Source: Vibrio rotiferianus CAIM 577 = LMG 21460 (GTDB lineage Bacteria > Pseudomonadota > Gammaproteobacteria > Enterobacterales > Vibrionaceae). Taken from it: 64,000 nucleotides of DNA. The stretch covers positions 186,001 through 250,000 of the forward strand of contig NZ_APHW01000002.1 in NCBI RefSeq assembly GCF_002741985.1, in the 5' to 3' direction. Within the stretch, counting starts at the first letter, position 1; the number at the start of each line of letters is the position of its first letter. The notes below the pieces were generated by a model. The model had not been told where the DNA came from. It was given only the letters and a program-made list of their open reading frames with translations, and did no database searches. Positions 37,299-45,514 of the stretch are shown in pieces. Both the position numbers and the translations under genes were made by a program.

Positions 37299-38402
37299 AT
37301 GACACCATTAAAACGATACGAAAAAGATATTGTAGATAATGGCTTTCAGCGTGATGAGGCCCAACATAACGCCGTTGTTGCTTTAGATAAGCTCTACCAC
37401 GACATTATAGCCTTCCAAGCTGCGCCAGTTCCTCAAGTTTCTAAATGGCAAAAACTATTAGGTAAGAAGCCTGAACTTCCAGAACCTCCCAAAGGATTGT
37501 ATTTTTGGGGTGGTGTTGGGCGTGGGAAAACATATCTAATGGATACCTTTTATGACTCCCTTCCAACAGAGAAGAAGATGAGAGTTCACTTCCATCGATT
37601 TATGTATCGAGTCCATGATGAACTTAAGCGTCTAGGCGAAGTGGAGAATCCGTTATCTAAAGTCGCTGATTTGTTTAAGAAAGAAGCGGATATAGTTTGC
37701 TTTGATGAGTTTTTCGTGTCTGACATTACCGATGCAATGATTCTGGCAACTTTGCTACAAGAAATGTTTAAACGCCAAATGGTATTAGTGGCAACATCGA
37801 ATATCGAGCCTCAGAACCTCTATCGAAATGGCTTACAACGAGCGCGTTTTATGCCAGCAATCGCAATGATTATAGAAAGATGCGAAGTGTTGAATGTAGA
37901 TAGTGGTGTTGATTATCGCCTGCGAACATTAGAGCAGGCGGAGATTTATCACTACCCACTGGATGAACAAGCGTCCGTTAATCTCAAGCACTACTACCAG
38001 CAATTGATTGGCGAAAGAAAAGTTGCAGTAAGCAGCATTGAAATTAACCATCGCGAAGTGGCGGTGATTGAAGCTAGTGATGGCGTGCTACACGCTTCTT
38101 TTGAGCAACTATGCCAAACGCCCCGCAGTCAGAATGACTATATTGAATTATCTCGTATCTACCACACGGTATTGCTGGCAGATGTAAAGCAGATGGACCG
38201 TAAGATAGATGATGCCGCGCGACGCTTTATTGCATTGGTGGACGAGTTCTACGAGCGTAACGTCAAACTGATTATTTCTGCAGAAGTGGCGATGGATTCC
38301 CTTTATACACAAGGGCAGTTGGAATTCGAGTTTAAACGTTGTCTGTCTCGATTGACCGAGATGCAGAGCCACGAATACCTCGCTAGAGAGCATCTGGCGT
38401 AA
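37299..38402 (+). CDS. zapE: cell division ATPase ZapE (AFG1 family)
   Basis: A 367-residue AAA-type ATPase. E. coli ZapE associates with the Z-ring and destabilises FtsZ polymers during constriction, especially under stress. Walker A is GGVGRGKT at residues 71-78 and Walker B is VCFDEFFV. The central HFHRFMYRVHDEL segment is a family hallmark. It is divergent from zapG, and rplM lies downstream. Confidence 0.93.
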   Translation: MTPLKRYEKDIVDNGFQRDEAQHNAVVALDKLYHDIIAFQAAPVPQVSKWQKLLGKKPELPEPPKGLYFWGGVGRGKTYLMDTFYDSLPTEKKMRVHFHRFMYRVHDELKRLGEVENPLSKVADLFKKEADIVCFDEFFVSDITDAMILATLLQEMFKRQMVLVATSNIEPQNLYRNGLQRARFMPAIAMIIERCEVLNVDSGVDYRLRTLEQAEIYHYPLDEQASVNLKHYYQQLIGERKVAVSSIEINHREVAVIEASDGVLHASFEQLCQTPRSQNDYIELSRIYHTVLLADVKQMDRKIDDAARRFIALVDEFYERNVKLIISAEVAMDSLYTQGQLEFEFKRCLSRLTEMQSHEYLAREHLA

Positions 38403-38461
38403 AAATCAGCAACTCATCTTAAAAAAGTGAAGAAAAAATTCGTGATTTAACGCAAAAAAAG

Positions 38462-38490
38462 GTGATTTTTTCTTCGCTCTTCTCTATAAT
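38462..38490 (+). promoter_or_regulatory. rplM-rpsI promoter
   Basis: A perfect TATAAT at 38485-38490. The -35 region is poor (GTGATT at 17 bases), in a T-rich context. It would start the message near 38497, giving a leader of about 160 bases. Confidence 0.6.
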
Positions 38491-38496
38491 CCTGCG

Positions 38497-38655
38497 ACCC
38501 ACCGTTACTGCAGACCTGATTATCGAAGTTATTTCGACATAGAAGGTCGAGAGAACCAACGACTCGAAGGGGTGATGACTGGGCTCTTAGACAGTGTGGG
38601 AGCACTATTGGGTGTTCCTTAAAGTTTAAATTTTAATTAACGGGTTATTATTAGC
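38497..38655 (+). promoter_or_regulatory. structured leader of rplM-rpsI
   Basis: The leader contains at least three short inverted repeats: TCGAA/TTCGA at 38523-38537, TCGAG/CTCGA at 38547-38567, and GGAGCAC/GTGTTCC at 38599-38618. In E. coli L13 is known to repress its own operon through the leader. That this leader does so here is inference. Confidence 0.45.
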
Positions 38656-39084
38656 ATGAAAACTTTCGTTGCTAAACCAGAAACTGTAAAACGCGACTGG
38701 TACGTTGTAGACGCAGAGGGTAAAACTCTTGGTCGTCTAGCAAGTGAAATTGCATCTCGCCTACGTGGCAAACACAAAGCTGAATACACTCCTCACGTTG
38801 ACGCTGGTGATTACATCATCGTTATCAACGCTGAGAAAGTTGCTGTAACTGGCAACAAAGCTAAGAACAAAGTGTACTACCGTCACTCTGAGTTCCCAGG
38901 TGGTCTAAAATCTATCACTTTTGAAAAGCTGATCGATCGTAAACCTGAGATGGTTCTTGAGCTTGCAGTTAAAGGCATGCTTCCACGTGGTCCTCTAGGC
39001 CGTGCTATGTACCGTAAGCTTAAAGTTTACGCAGGCGCTGAGCACAACCATGTTGCTCAACAACCACAAGTACTAGACATCTAA
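38656..39084 (+). CDS. rplM: 50S ribosomal protein L13
   Basis: A 142-residue ribosomal protein, full length and closely matching L13 ([19 protein letters not shown] at the start, [20 protein letters not shown] near the end). L13 binds 23S rRNA early in large-subunit assembly and, in E. coli, regulates this operon. It is followed 15 bases later by rpsI, so the two form the usual pair. Confidence 0.98.
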   Translation: MKTFVAKPETVKRDWYVVDAEGKTLGRLASEIASRLRGKHKAEYTPHVDAGDYIIVINAEKVAVTGNKAKNKVYYRHSEFPGGLKSITFEKLIDRKPEMVLELAVKGMLPRGPLGRAMYRKLKVYAGAEHNHVAQQPQVLDI

Positions 39085-39099
39085 TTGGGGATTTCGAAA

Positions 39100-39492
39100 A
39101 TGGCAGAGAATCAATACTACGGCACTGGCCGTCGCAAAAGCTCAGCTGCGCGTGTTTTCATCAAACCAGGCAGCGGCAACATCGTAATCAACAAGCGTAG
39201 CCTTGATGAGTACTTCGGTCGTCCAACTTCTCGTATGGTTGTTAAACAACCTCTTGAGCTAGTTGAACTAACTGAGAAGCTAGACCTATACGTTACTGTT
39301 AAAGGTGGCGGTATTTCTGGTCAAGCTGGTGCTATCCGTCACGGTATCACTCGCGCTCTTATGGAATACGATGAGTCTCTACGTCCTACTCTACGTGCAG
39401 CTGGTTACGTTACTCGTGACGCTCGTTGCGTTGAACGTAAGAAAGTTGGTCTACGTAAAGCACGTCGTCGTCCACAGTTCTCTAAGCGTTAA
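39100..39492 (+). CDS. rpsI: 30S ribosomal protein S9
   Basis: A 130-residue ribosomal protein with the S9 core ([17 protein letters not shown], then [19 protein letters not shown]) and the basic tail ending RRRPQFSKR. That tail reaches the P-site tRNA anticodon loop. The ATG at 39100 gives the standard [11 protein letters not shown]-terminus, and a GGGG site precedes it. A strong terminator follows. Confidence 0.98.
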   Translation: MAENQYYGTGRRKSSAARVFIKPGSGNIVINKRSLDEYFGRPTSRMVVKQPLELVELTEKLDLYVTVKGGGISGQAGAIRHGITRALMEYDESLRPTLRAAGYVTRDARCVERKKVGLRKARRRPQFSKR

Positions 39493-39546
39493 TTTCCTCT
39501 TATCGGGAATTATGCTGGTCCAGAGTTACTCTGGATACTGTGTACC

Positions 39547-39579
39547 AAAGCTCGGCTATATGCCGAGCTTTTTGTTTTT
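39547..39579 (+). terminator. terminator of rplM-rpsI
   Basis: AAAGCTCGGC and GCCGAGCTTT around a five-base loop, followed by TTGTTTTT. Confidence 0.88.
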
Positions 39580-39611
39580 CAGAAGTCGGCATTTATTCAT
39601 TTTCCTCCTTT

Positions 39612-39677
39612 CGCACTCATTTTTACTCCTTCACTTAATATCCTCGCACTCATTTTTACTCCTTCACTTAATATCCT
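39612..39677 (+). repeat. perfect 33-base tandem duplication
   Basis: Two identical, adjacent 33-base units at 39612-39644 and 39645-39677. Each begins CGCACTCATTTTTACTCC and ends CTTAATATCCT. A third partial copy (CGCA) follows. It lies after the rpsI terminator and before the petA promoters. Possible length polymorphism between strains. Confidence 0.92.
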
Positions 39678-39854
39678 CGCAACATTTACTCTCTCTAATG
39701 ATGAGTTTTTACGCCTTACTCGTGCTACAAAGTTTGAGTAACAAAAGTGGCGATAACCTTCACATTCTTGAAATATCTTCCTGTCTAAGCGACGGAAAAT
39801 AACCGGAATACAAGGCTTTTTCTCGAATATTCAGGCGTTCTTCGTTTCGCTTTC

Positions 39855-39977
39855 TTGTTACAAATCACATCTATTTTTTATAATTCTGCCGCTTTTGTGA
39901 CGGCGTGAGCGATTTGCCTCACAATTGTTACAAAAAGGTAGCTTTATCTTGTCAAAAAGTAGGGTTTTCTTTATCAT
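39855..39977 (+). promoter_or_regulatory. two candidate promoters of petABC
   Basis: TTGTTA (39855-39860) and TATAAT (39879-39884) are 18 bases apart. TTGTCA (39949-39954) and TATCAT (39972-39977) are 17 bases apart. The second would give a leader of about 90 bases. Both are good matches to sigma-70 sites. Confidence 0.5.
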
Positions 39978-40075
39978 TTCCCTCCAATAAATAGAACTAA
40001 ATTCATTATTAGTTAGCCATGCTCTTATAAGCGGAATAACAACGATCCAAAGGGAGCAAATGGGAGAATGTTTGG

Positions 40076-40666
40076 ATGAGCAACGCGCCTTTAAATAACG
40101 GTCGCAGGCGTTTTCTAACCGCTACAACGGCAGTTGTTGGTGGATTAGGGGCAGCTGCCGTCGCCGTGCCTTTTATCAAATCATGGAATCCGAGTGCCAA
40201 AGCGAAAGCAGCGGGTGCACCGGTGGAAGTGGATATCAGCAAAATTGAAGCTGGCCAGATGGTCCGTGTTGAGTGGCAAGGTAAGCCTGTATGGGTTGTA
40301 CGCCGTACTCAAGAAGTGGTCGATAACCTTAAGAACATCGATGGACAGCTTCGTGACCCACAATCAGAAATGGAACAACAACCAGTTTATGCTCAGAACG
40401 CACATCGTTCGATCAAGCCTGAGTATTTCGTGGCGGTTGGCTTCTGTACTCACTTAGGTTGTTCACCTACCTATCTACCGGATACGTTCGCAGAGCAAGT
40501 TCAAGGCGTTAAGTCTGGCTTCTTCTGTCCGTGCCACGGTTCTAAATTTGATATGGCTGGTCGAGTGTTCCAGGGTGTACCTGCACCGCTGAACCTTGTG
40601 GTTCCTAAGCACATGTATTTGAGTGATACGAAGCTCATTATCGGTGTTGATGAGGGAGACGCATAA
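40076..40666 (+). CDS. petA: cytochrome bc1 complex Rieske iron-sulfur protein
   Basis: Carries electrons from quinol to cytochrome c1. The protein has 196 residues. The N-terminus has a twin-arginine motif (RRRFL, residues 10-14) and a hydrophobic stretch that serves as membrane anchor. The 2Fe-2S ligands are Cys124 and His126 (CTHLGC) with Cys151 and His154 (CPCHGS). A GGGAG site precedes the ATG. It overlaps petB by one base. E. coli lacks this complex. Confidence 0.96.
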   Translation: MSNAPLNNGRRRFLTATTAVVGGLGAAAVAVPFIKSWNPSAKAKAAGAPVEVDISKIEAGQMVRVEWQGKPVWVVRRTQEVVDNLKNIDGQLRDPQSEMEQQPVYAQNAHRSIKPEYFVAVGFCTHLGCSPTYLPDTFAEQVQGVKSGFFCPCHGSKFDMAGRVFQGVPAPLNLVVPKHMYLSDTKLIIGVDEGDA

Positions 40667-41931
40667 TGCAAGCACTATTAGACTGGGTTGAAAAACGACT
40701 TCCAGCGATGAATGCTTATAAAAAGCATTTGTCGGAATACCCAATGCCGAAGAACTTTAACTTTTGGTACCTTTTCGGTTCTCTGGCAATGTTGGTATTG
40801 GTTAACCAAATCCTGACGGGTATTTGGCTGACTATGAACTACGTTCCTTCTGGTGAAGGCGCGTTTGCTTCTATCGAATACATCATGCGTGACGTGGAGT
40901 ACGGTTGGCTGCTACGTTACATGCACTCAACTGGCGCGTCAGCGTTTTTCGTTGTGGTTTATCTGCACATGTTCCGTGGTTTGATTTACGGTTCATACCA
41001 GAAGCCTCGTGAGCTACTTTGGATCTTCGGTATGTTGATCTTCTTAGTTCTAATGGCGGAAGCTTTCATGGGTTACCTATTACCATGGGGTCAGATGTCA
41101 TACTGGGGTGCTCAGGTTATCATTTCTCTGTTCGGTGCGATTCCAGTTATCGGTGACGATTTGACGCTTTGGATCCGTGGTGACTACATCATCTCTGGTG
41201 CAACGCTGAACCGTTTCTTCGCACTTCACGTAATTGCATTACCTATCGTTCTGCTTCTTTTGGTGGTACTGCACGTATTGGCGCTACATGAAGTTGGCTC
41301 AAACAACCCTGACGGTATCGAAACTAAGCTACCAAAAGGCTCGATGGGCGACGATTACCAATCGCAATTTAAGTTCCACGATTACTACTCGAAGAAATAC
41401 GACATCATCGATTCGATTCCTTTCCATCCGTACGGTACGGTTAAGGACTTGGTTGGTGTGGCTGGTTTCTTGTTCTTCTTCTGTTACGTGCTGTTCTTTA
41501 ACCCTGAGATGGGTGGGTACTTCCTTGAGCCGCCTAACTTTGAAGCTGCAAACCCACTGAAGACACCTGAGCATATCGCTCCTGTATGGTACTTCACTCC
41601 GTTTTACGCAATCTTGCGTGCGGTTCCTGACAAGCTATTGGGTGTAATCCTAATGGGTGCGTCAATTGCAGTATTGTTTGTTCTACCTTGGTTGGATCGC
41701 TGTAAAGTACGTTCGTACCGTTACCGTAGCAAAATCCACCTATTGAATATTGTTCAGTTCACTATCGCCTTTATTGCTCTGGGTATTTTGGGTGCACTAC
41801 CGGCAACGCCGCTTTACACGATTCTGTCTCAGATCTTTAGCTTGTGTTACTTCATGTTCTTTGTACTGCTGTTCTTCTACAGCAAAAATGAAGCGACCAA
41901 ACCATTACCAGAGAGGGTGACATTCAAATGA
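40666..41931 (+). CDS. petB: cytochrome b subunit of the bc1 complex
   Basis: A 421-residue membrane protein with about eight helices that binds two haems and both quinone sites. The quinol-site PEWY-type motif appears as PVWY (IAPVWYFTPFYAILRAVPDK). Paired histidines for the haems lie in helices B and D (for example ASAFFVVVYLHMFRG and FFALHVIALP). It overlaps petA by one base and petC by four, so all three subunits are translationally linked. Confidence 0.96.
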   Translation: MQALLDWVEKRLPAMNAYKKHLSEYPMPKNFNFWYLFGSLAMLVLVNQILTGIWLTMNYVPSGEGAFASIEYIMRDVEYGWLLRYMHSTGASAFFVVVYLHMFRGLIYGSYQKPRELLWIFGMLIFLVLMAEAFMGYLLPWGQMSYWGAQVIISLFGAIPVIGDDLTLWIRGDYIISGATLNRFFALHVIALPIVLLLLVVLHVLALHEVGSNNPDGIETKLPKGSMGDDYQSQFKFHDYYSKKYDIIDSIPFHPYGTVKDLVGVAGFLFFFCYVLFFNPEMGGYFLEPPNFEAANPLKTPEHIAPVWYFTPFYAILRAVPDKLLGVILMGASIAVLFVLPWLDRCKVRSYRYRSKIHLLNIVQFTIAFIALGILGALPATPLYTILSQIFSLCYFMFFVLLFFYSKNEATKPLPERVTFK

Positions 41932-42665
41932 AGAAGTGGATTGTAATTCTATTTGCTATGTTGCCATCTCTAGCGATGGCAGCGGGTGCCAATGTTCCGC
42001 TAGATAAAGCGAACGTGGACCTATCGGATAAAGCTTCGCTGCAAAACGGCGCGAAGCTATTCATGAACTACTGTTTTGCTTGTCACTCAACGCAATACCA
42101 GCGTTATGAGCGAGTAGCAACGGACTTGGATATTCCAATTGACCTAATGAAAGAAAACCTGATTTTCGACCCTGAGGCGAAAGTTGGTGACCTGATGGTT
42201 AATGCGATGCCTGCGAAGCAAGCAGGGGACTGGTTTGGTGCTCCGCCACCGGATCTAACTCTAGTAGCTCGAGTGCGTGGTGCGGATTGGTTATACACTT
42301 ACCTACGTGCATTCTATGTTGATCCATCCCGCCCATTCGGCGTGAACAACATGGTATTCCCAAGTGTTGGTATGCCGCATGTTCTTGAAGAACTTCAAGG
42401 TATTCCTACACCAGTTTACGGCACGAAAGTCGTTGACGGTGAGGAAGTACAAGTGGTCGTTGGCACTGAAACGGACGGTACAGGTGAATTAAGCTCTGGT
42501 GAGTACGATAAAGCTGTTGGTGATCTAGTTAACTTCCTAGTTTACTCAGGTGACCCAGTTAAACTTGAGCGTCATGCGATGGGTTGGTGGGTTATGGGCT
42601 TCCTAGTTCTACTAACAATAGTTGTCGTGATGCTCAAGAAAGAGTATTGGCGTGATGTGCATTAA
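41928..42665 (+). CDS. petC: cytochrome c1 of the bc1 complex
   Basis: A 245-residue membrane-anchored cytochrome. It has a signal peptide (about 1-18, MAAG) and one c-type haem site, Cys49-Cys52-His53 (CFACH). A distal methionine probably lies in VFPSVGMPHVL. The C-terminal membrane anchor spans about 221-239. It starts four bases inside petB. A terminator follows before sspA. Confidence 0.95.
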   Translation: MKKWIVILFAMLPSLAMAAGANVPLDKANVDLSDKASLQNGAKLFMNYCFACHSTQYQRYERVATDLDIPIDLMKENLIFDPEAKVGDLMVNAMPAKQAGDWFGAPPPDLTLVARVRGADWLYTYLRAFYVDPSRPFGVNNMVFPSVGMPHVLEELQGIPTPVYGTKVVDGEEVQVVVGTETDGTGELSSGEYDKAVGDLVNFLVYSGDPVKLERHAMGWWVMGFLVLLTIVVVMLKKEYWRDVH

Positions 42666-42707
42666 TTGTGCTATCATACCGTGCTAATTCCCAATTTTAA
42701 TTGATGG

Positions 42708-42738
42708 ATAATGGAGGCTTAGCCTCCATTATTTTTAT
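42708..42738 (+). terminator. terminator of petABC
   Basis: ATAATGGAGGC and GCCTCCATTAT around a three-base loop, followed by a TTTTTATTT run. Confidence 0.88.
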
Positions 42739-42761
42739 TTGTAAGTGTACTGGAGGGCTCC

Positions 42762-43397
42762 ATGGCTGTAGCTGCCAATAAACGTTCTGTGATGACTCTT
42801 TTCTCAAGTGCATCAGATTTGTATAGCCATCAGGTTCGCATCGTACTAGCTGAAAAAGGCGTAAGTGTTGAAGTAGAGCTTGTTGATGAAGCTAACCTTC
42901 CTGCTGAGCTTGTTGAGCTAAACCCATACAAATCAGTGCCAACTCTTGTTGACCGTGAGCTAGCTCTTTACGATTCGAAAATCATCATGGAGTACTTGGA
43001 CGAGCGTTTCCCTCATCCACCTCTAATGCCTGTTTACCCAGTTGCTCGTGGTAACAGCCGTCTGATGATGTACCGTATTGAACGTAACTGGTACTCACTC
43101 GCTGAGAAAGTTATGAAGGGCAACGCAGAGGAATCAGAAAAAGCACGCATTAAACTGCGTAACGATCTTCTGACTCTAGCGCCAATCTTTGCTGAGTATG
43201 AATACTTCATGAGCGAAGAATTCAGCCTAATCGATTGCTACCTAGCTCCGTTATTGTGGCGTTTACCACAACTAGGTATTGATCTAATTGGCCCAGGTTC
43301 AAAAGAGATTAAAGTTTATATGAACCGCGTATTTGAACGTGATTCATTCCTTGCTTCTCTGACTGAAGCTGAACGTGAAATGCGCCTAGTTCGCTAA
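42762..43397 (+). CDS. sspA: stringent starvation protein A
   Basis: A 211-residue protein with glutathione-transferase fold that binds RNA polymerase and acts as a starvation-time regulator. The N-terminal thioredoxin-like part includes SSASDLYSHQVRIVLAEKG and the helical C-terminal part starts near residue 90. The catalytic residue of true glutathione transferases is not conserved, in line with a regulatory role. A GGAGGG ribosome site precedes the ATG. sspB follows 19 bases later. Confidence 0.96.
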   Translation: MAVAANKRSVMTLFSSASDLYSHQVRIVLAEKGVSVEVELVDEANLPAELVELNPYKSVPTLVDRELALYDSKIIMEYLDERFPHPPLMPVYPVARGNSRLMMYRIERNWYSLAEKVMKGNAEESEKARIKLRNDLLTLAPIFAEYEYFMSEEFSLIDCYLAPLLWRLPQLGIDLIGPGSKEIKVYMNRVFERDSFLASLTEAEREMRLVR

Positions 43398-43416
43398 GCG
43401 ATTTAGATAACACGTT

Positions 43417-43902
43417 ATGGATATTGCAAAAATGACTGCTCGCCGTCCGTATATGCTTCGCGCATTTTACGACTGGCTGGTAGACAATGACCTAACGCCA
43501 CACCTTGTTGTTGATGCAACTCTACCAGGTGTACGTGTACCGGTTGAGTTTATTCAAGATGGTCAAATTATCTTGAATATTGCTCCGCGTGCTGTCGGTC
43601 AACTTGAGCTAGGTAATGATGCCATTACCTTTCACGCAAGATTCAGTGGTCGCCCTCATTCAGTTATTGTGCCTGTTTACGCTGTACACGCAATTTATGC
43701 GCGTGAAAACGGAGCAGGTACAATGTTTGAACCAGAAGAGGCGTACACTCATATTGAAGGTGAGGAGATGGTAGAAGAAGAGCAGGCACCGGCATTTAGC
43801 ACGGTAAGTGACTCTTCGGAAGAGCCTCCTACTGATTCAGAACAAACTGAAGATGAAGCTCCTCGTCCGAAAGGCCGACCAAGCTTAAGAGTGATTAAAT
43901 AA
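43417..43902 (+). CDS. sspB: ClpXP adaptor SspB
   Basis: Delivers ssrA-tagged proteins to ClpXP after ribosome rescue. The protein has 161 residues. The N-terminal folded domain (YMLRAFYDWLVDNDLTPHLVV, then RFSGRPHSVIVPVYAV) binds the tag. An acidic, flexible linker follows (about 110-150), then the ClpX-binding tail GRPSLRVIK. It is directly behind sspA, as in E. coli. Confidence 0.96.
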   Translation: MDIAKMTARRPYMLRAFYDWLVDNDLTPHLVVDATLPGVRVPVEFIQDGQIILNIAPRAVGQLELGNDAITFHARFSGRPHSVIVPVYAVHAIYARENGAGTMFEPEEAYTHIEGEEMVEEEQAPAFSTVSDSSEEPPTDSEQTEDEAPRPKGRPSLRVIK

Positions 43903-43931
43903 AAAAAGCAGCGTTATCGCTGCTTTTTTAT
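43902..43931. terminator. bidirectional terminator between sspB and dolP
   Basis: AAAAAAGCAGCG, a TTAT loop and CGCTGCTTTTTT, between convergent genes. Confidence 0.9.
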
Positions 43932-43948
43932 TGCTTGTTAATTGCCAA

Positions 43949-44530
43949 TTATTCGGTTTCTGAGGTCGTTTCACCATACTGAAAACCTTTAATTACCTGC
44001 TTTACACCAGAGATATTTCTGGCGATATCAGTGGCTCTATTTGCTTGTTCAGCGGTCACGTATCCGAACAAGAAAACTTCACTGTCTTCAGTGATTACTT
44101 TAACTTTCACACCATTGAGCTCACTATCTGTAAGCAGTGCTGATTTAACCTTTGTGGTGATCCAACTGTCGTTACTTATTTCTGTAACGCTCAGCGGCTT
44201 TTTCAACTTAATTTGGTTGTGAACATTCTTGACGCCTTCTACGTCTCGAGCTTTAGACTCTAGATCATTCACTAGCGCTTGTGTTGGTGCTTGGCCCATT
44301 AATACAACTGTTCCGTTATACGAACTAGCCACTACACGAACTTGACCTTTAAACGGGGCTTTATTTCCTAGAGCTGCAATCTCGAACTCGATGTTGTTGT
44401 CTTGCCATATCTCTTTAGTTGTACGGGTATCAGTTACTATATTGGCTGTTGTGGCAGCCCCAGCAATAAACAACCCTGCACAACCACTTAGGCTGAACAT
44501 CGTAAATAAGATGACAAGACATCGCATCAT
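43949..44530 (-). CDS. dolP: outer-membrane lipoprotein DolP (YraP), two BON domains
   Basis: A 193-residue lipoprotein. The signal peptide ends in the lipobox LSGC, with Cys17 as the lipid-bearing residue. Two BON domains follow (about 45-110 and 120-185), the second with TVKSALLTDSELNGVKVKVI-type strands (here TTKVKSALLTDSEL). E. coli DolP supports outer-membrane integrity and locates at division sites. It sits next to diaA, as in E. coli. Confidence 0.92.
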   Translation of the reverse strand: MMRCLVILFTMFSLSGCAGLFIAGAATTANIVTDTRTTKEIWQDNNIEFEIAALGNKAPFKGQVRVVASSYNGTVVLMGQAPTQALVNDLESKARDVEGVKNVHNQIKLKKPLSVTEISNDSWITTKVKSALLTDSELNGVKVKVITEDSEVFLFGYVTAEQANRATDIARNISGVKQVIKGFQYGETTSETE

Positions 44531-44551
44531 AGCGTAATACTCTCCGGCTAG

Positions 44552-45145
<594 letters not shown>

Positions 45146-45514
45146 TTATCCTTCAGAGATTGCATTTTGTATCCAGTTGATGTCTCGACCACTGTCGTGA
45201 ATGGCGACCACATCAAACCGATAATCGATATTGTACGCCGAGCGCTGTTGCTGGCTTAGCCAAATTTGGGCTGTTTTGACTAGTTTACGCATTTTTGCGC
45301 GGGTGACCATTTCTGCTGCTGAGCCAAAGCTATCATTCTTACGATATTTGACCTCAACAAAGACGATAGTTTCACCTTGTTGGAAGATTAAATCAATTTC
45401 GCCGACTTTAGTCAGATAATTTTGATCTAAAAAGCGCAAACCCTGGCGCTGCAAATACTGCTTCGCCAGGGTTTCGTATTGATTACCAATTTGTCGCTTA
45501 CTAAAGAGCCCCAC
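45146..45514 (-). CDS. yraN: UPF0102 endonuclease-like protein YraN
   Basis: A 122-residue protein of the UPF0102 family. It has the nuclease-like core GEIDLIFQQGETIVFVEVKYRK, a PD-(D/E)xK-type arrangement in which Asp, Glu and Lys could bind metal. The role is not established. Its first 14 bases overlap the 3' end of lpoA, so translation is probably coupled. Confidence 0.9.
   Translation of the reverse strand: MGLFSKRQIGNQYETLAKQYLQRQGLRFLDQNYLTKVGEIDLIFQQGETIVFVEVKYRKNDSFGSAAEMVTRAKMRKLVKTAQIWLSQQQRSAYNIDYRFDVVAIHDSGRDINWIQNAISEG

Larger units (their letters stand above)
39493..40075 (+). other. 583-base intergenic region between rpsI and petA
   Basis: No convincing gene is seen. It holds the rpsI terminator, a perfect 33-base tandem duplication, pyrimidine-rich sequence between about 39590 and 39690, and a promoter region for petA with two candidate sites (39855-39884 and 39949-39977). 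One plus-strand open frame crosses the repeat but is out of phase with rpsI and low-complexity. Confidence 0.7.

Noticed and set aside
39305..39802. Plus-strand open frame of 165 codons over the 3' end of rpsI and the tandem repeat
   Set aside because: It reads rpsI out of frame, then a leucine/serine-rich repeat translation. No ribosome site, so a shadow frame.
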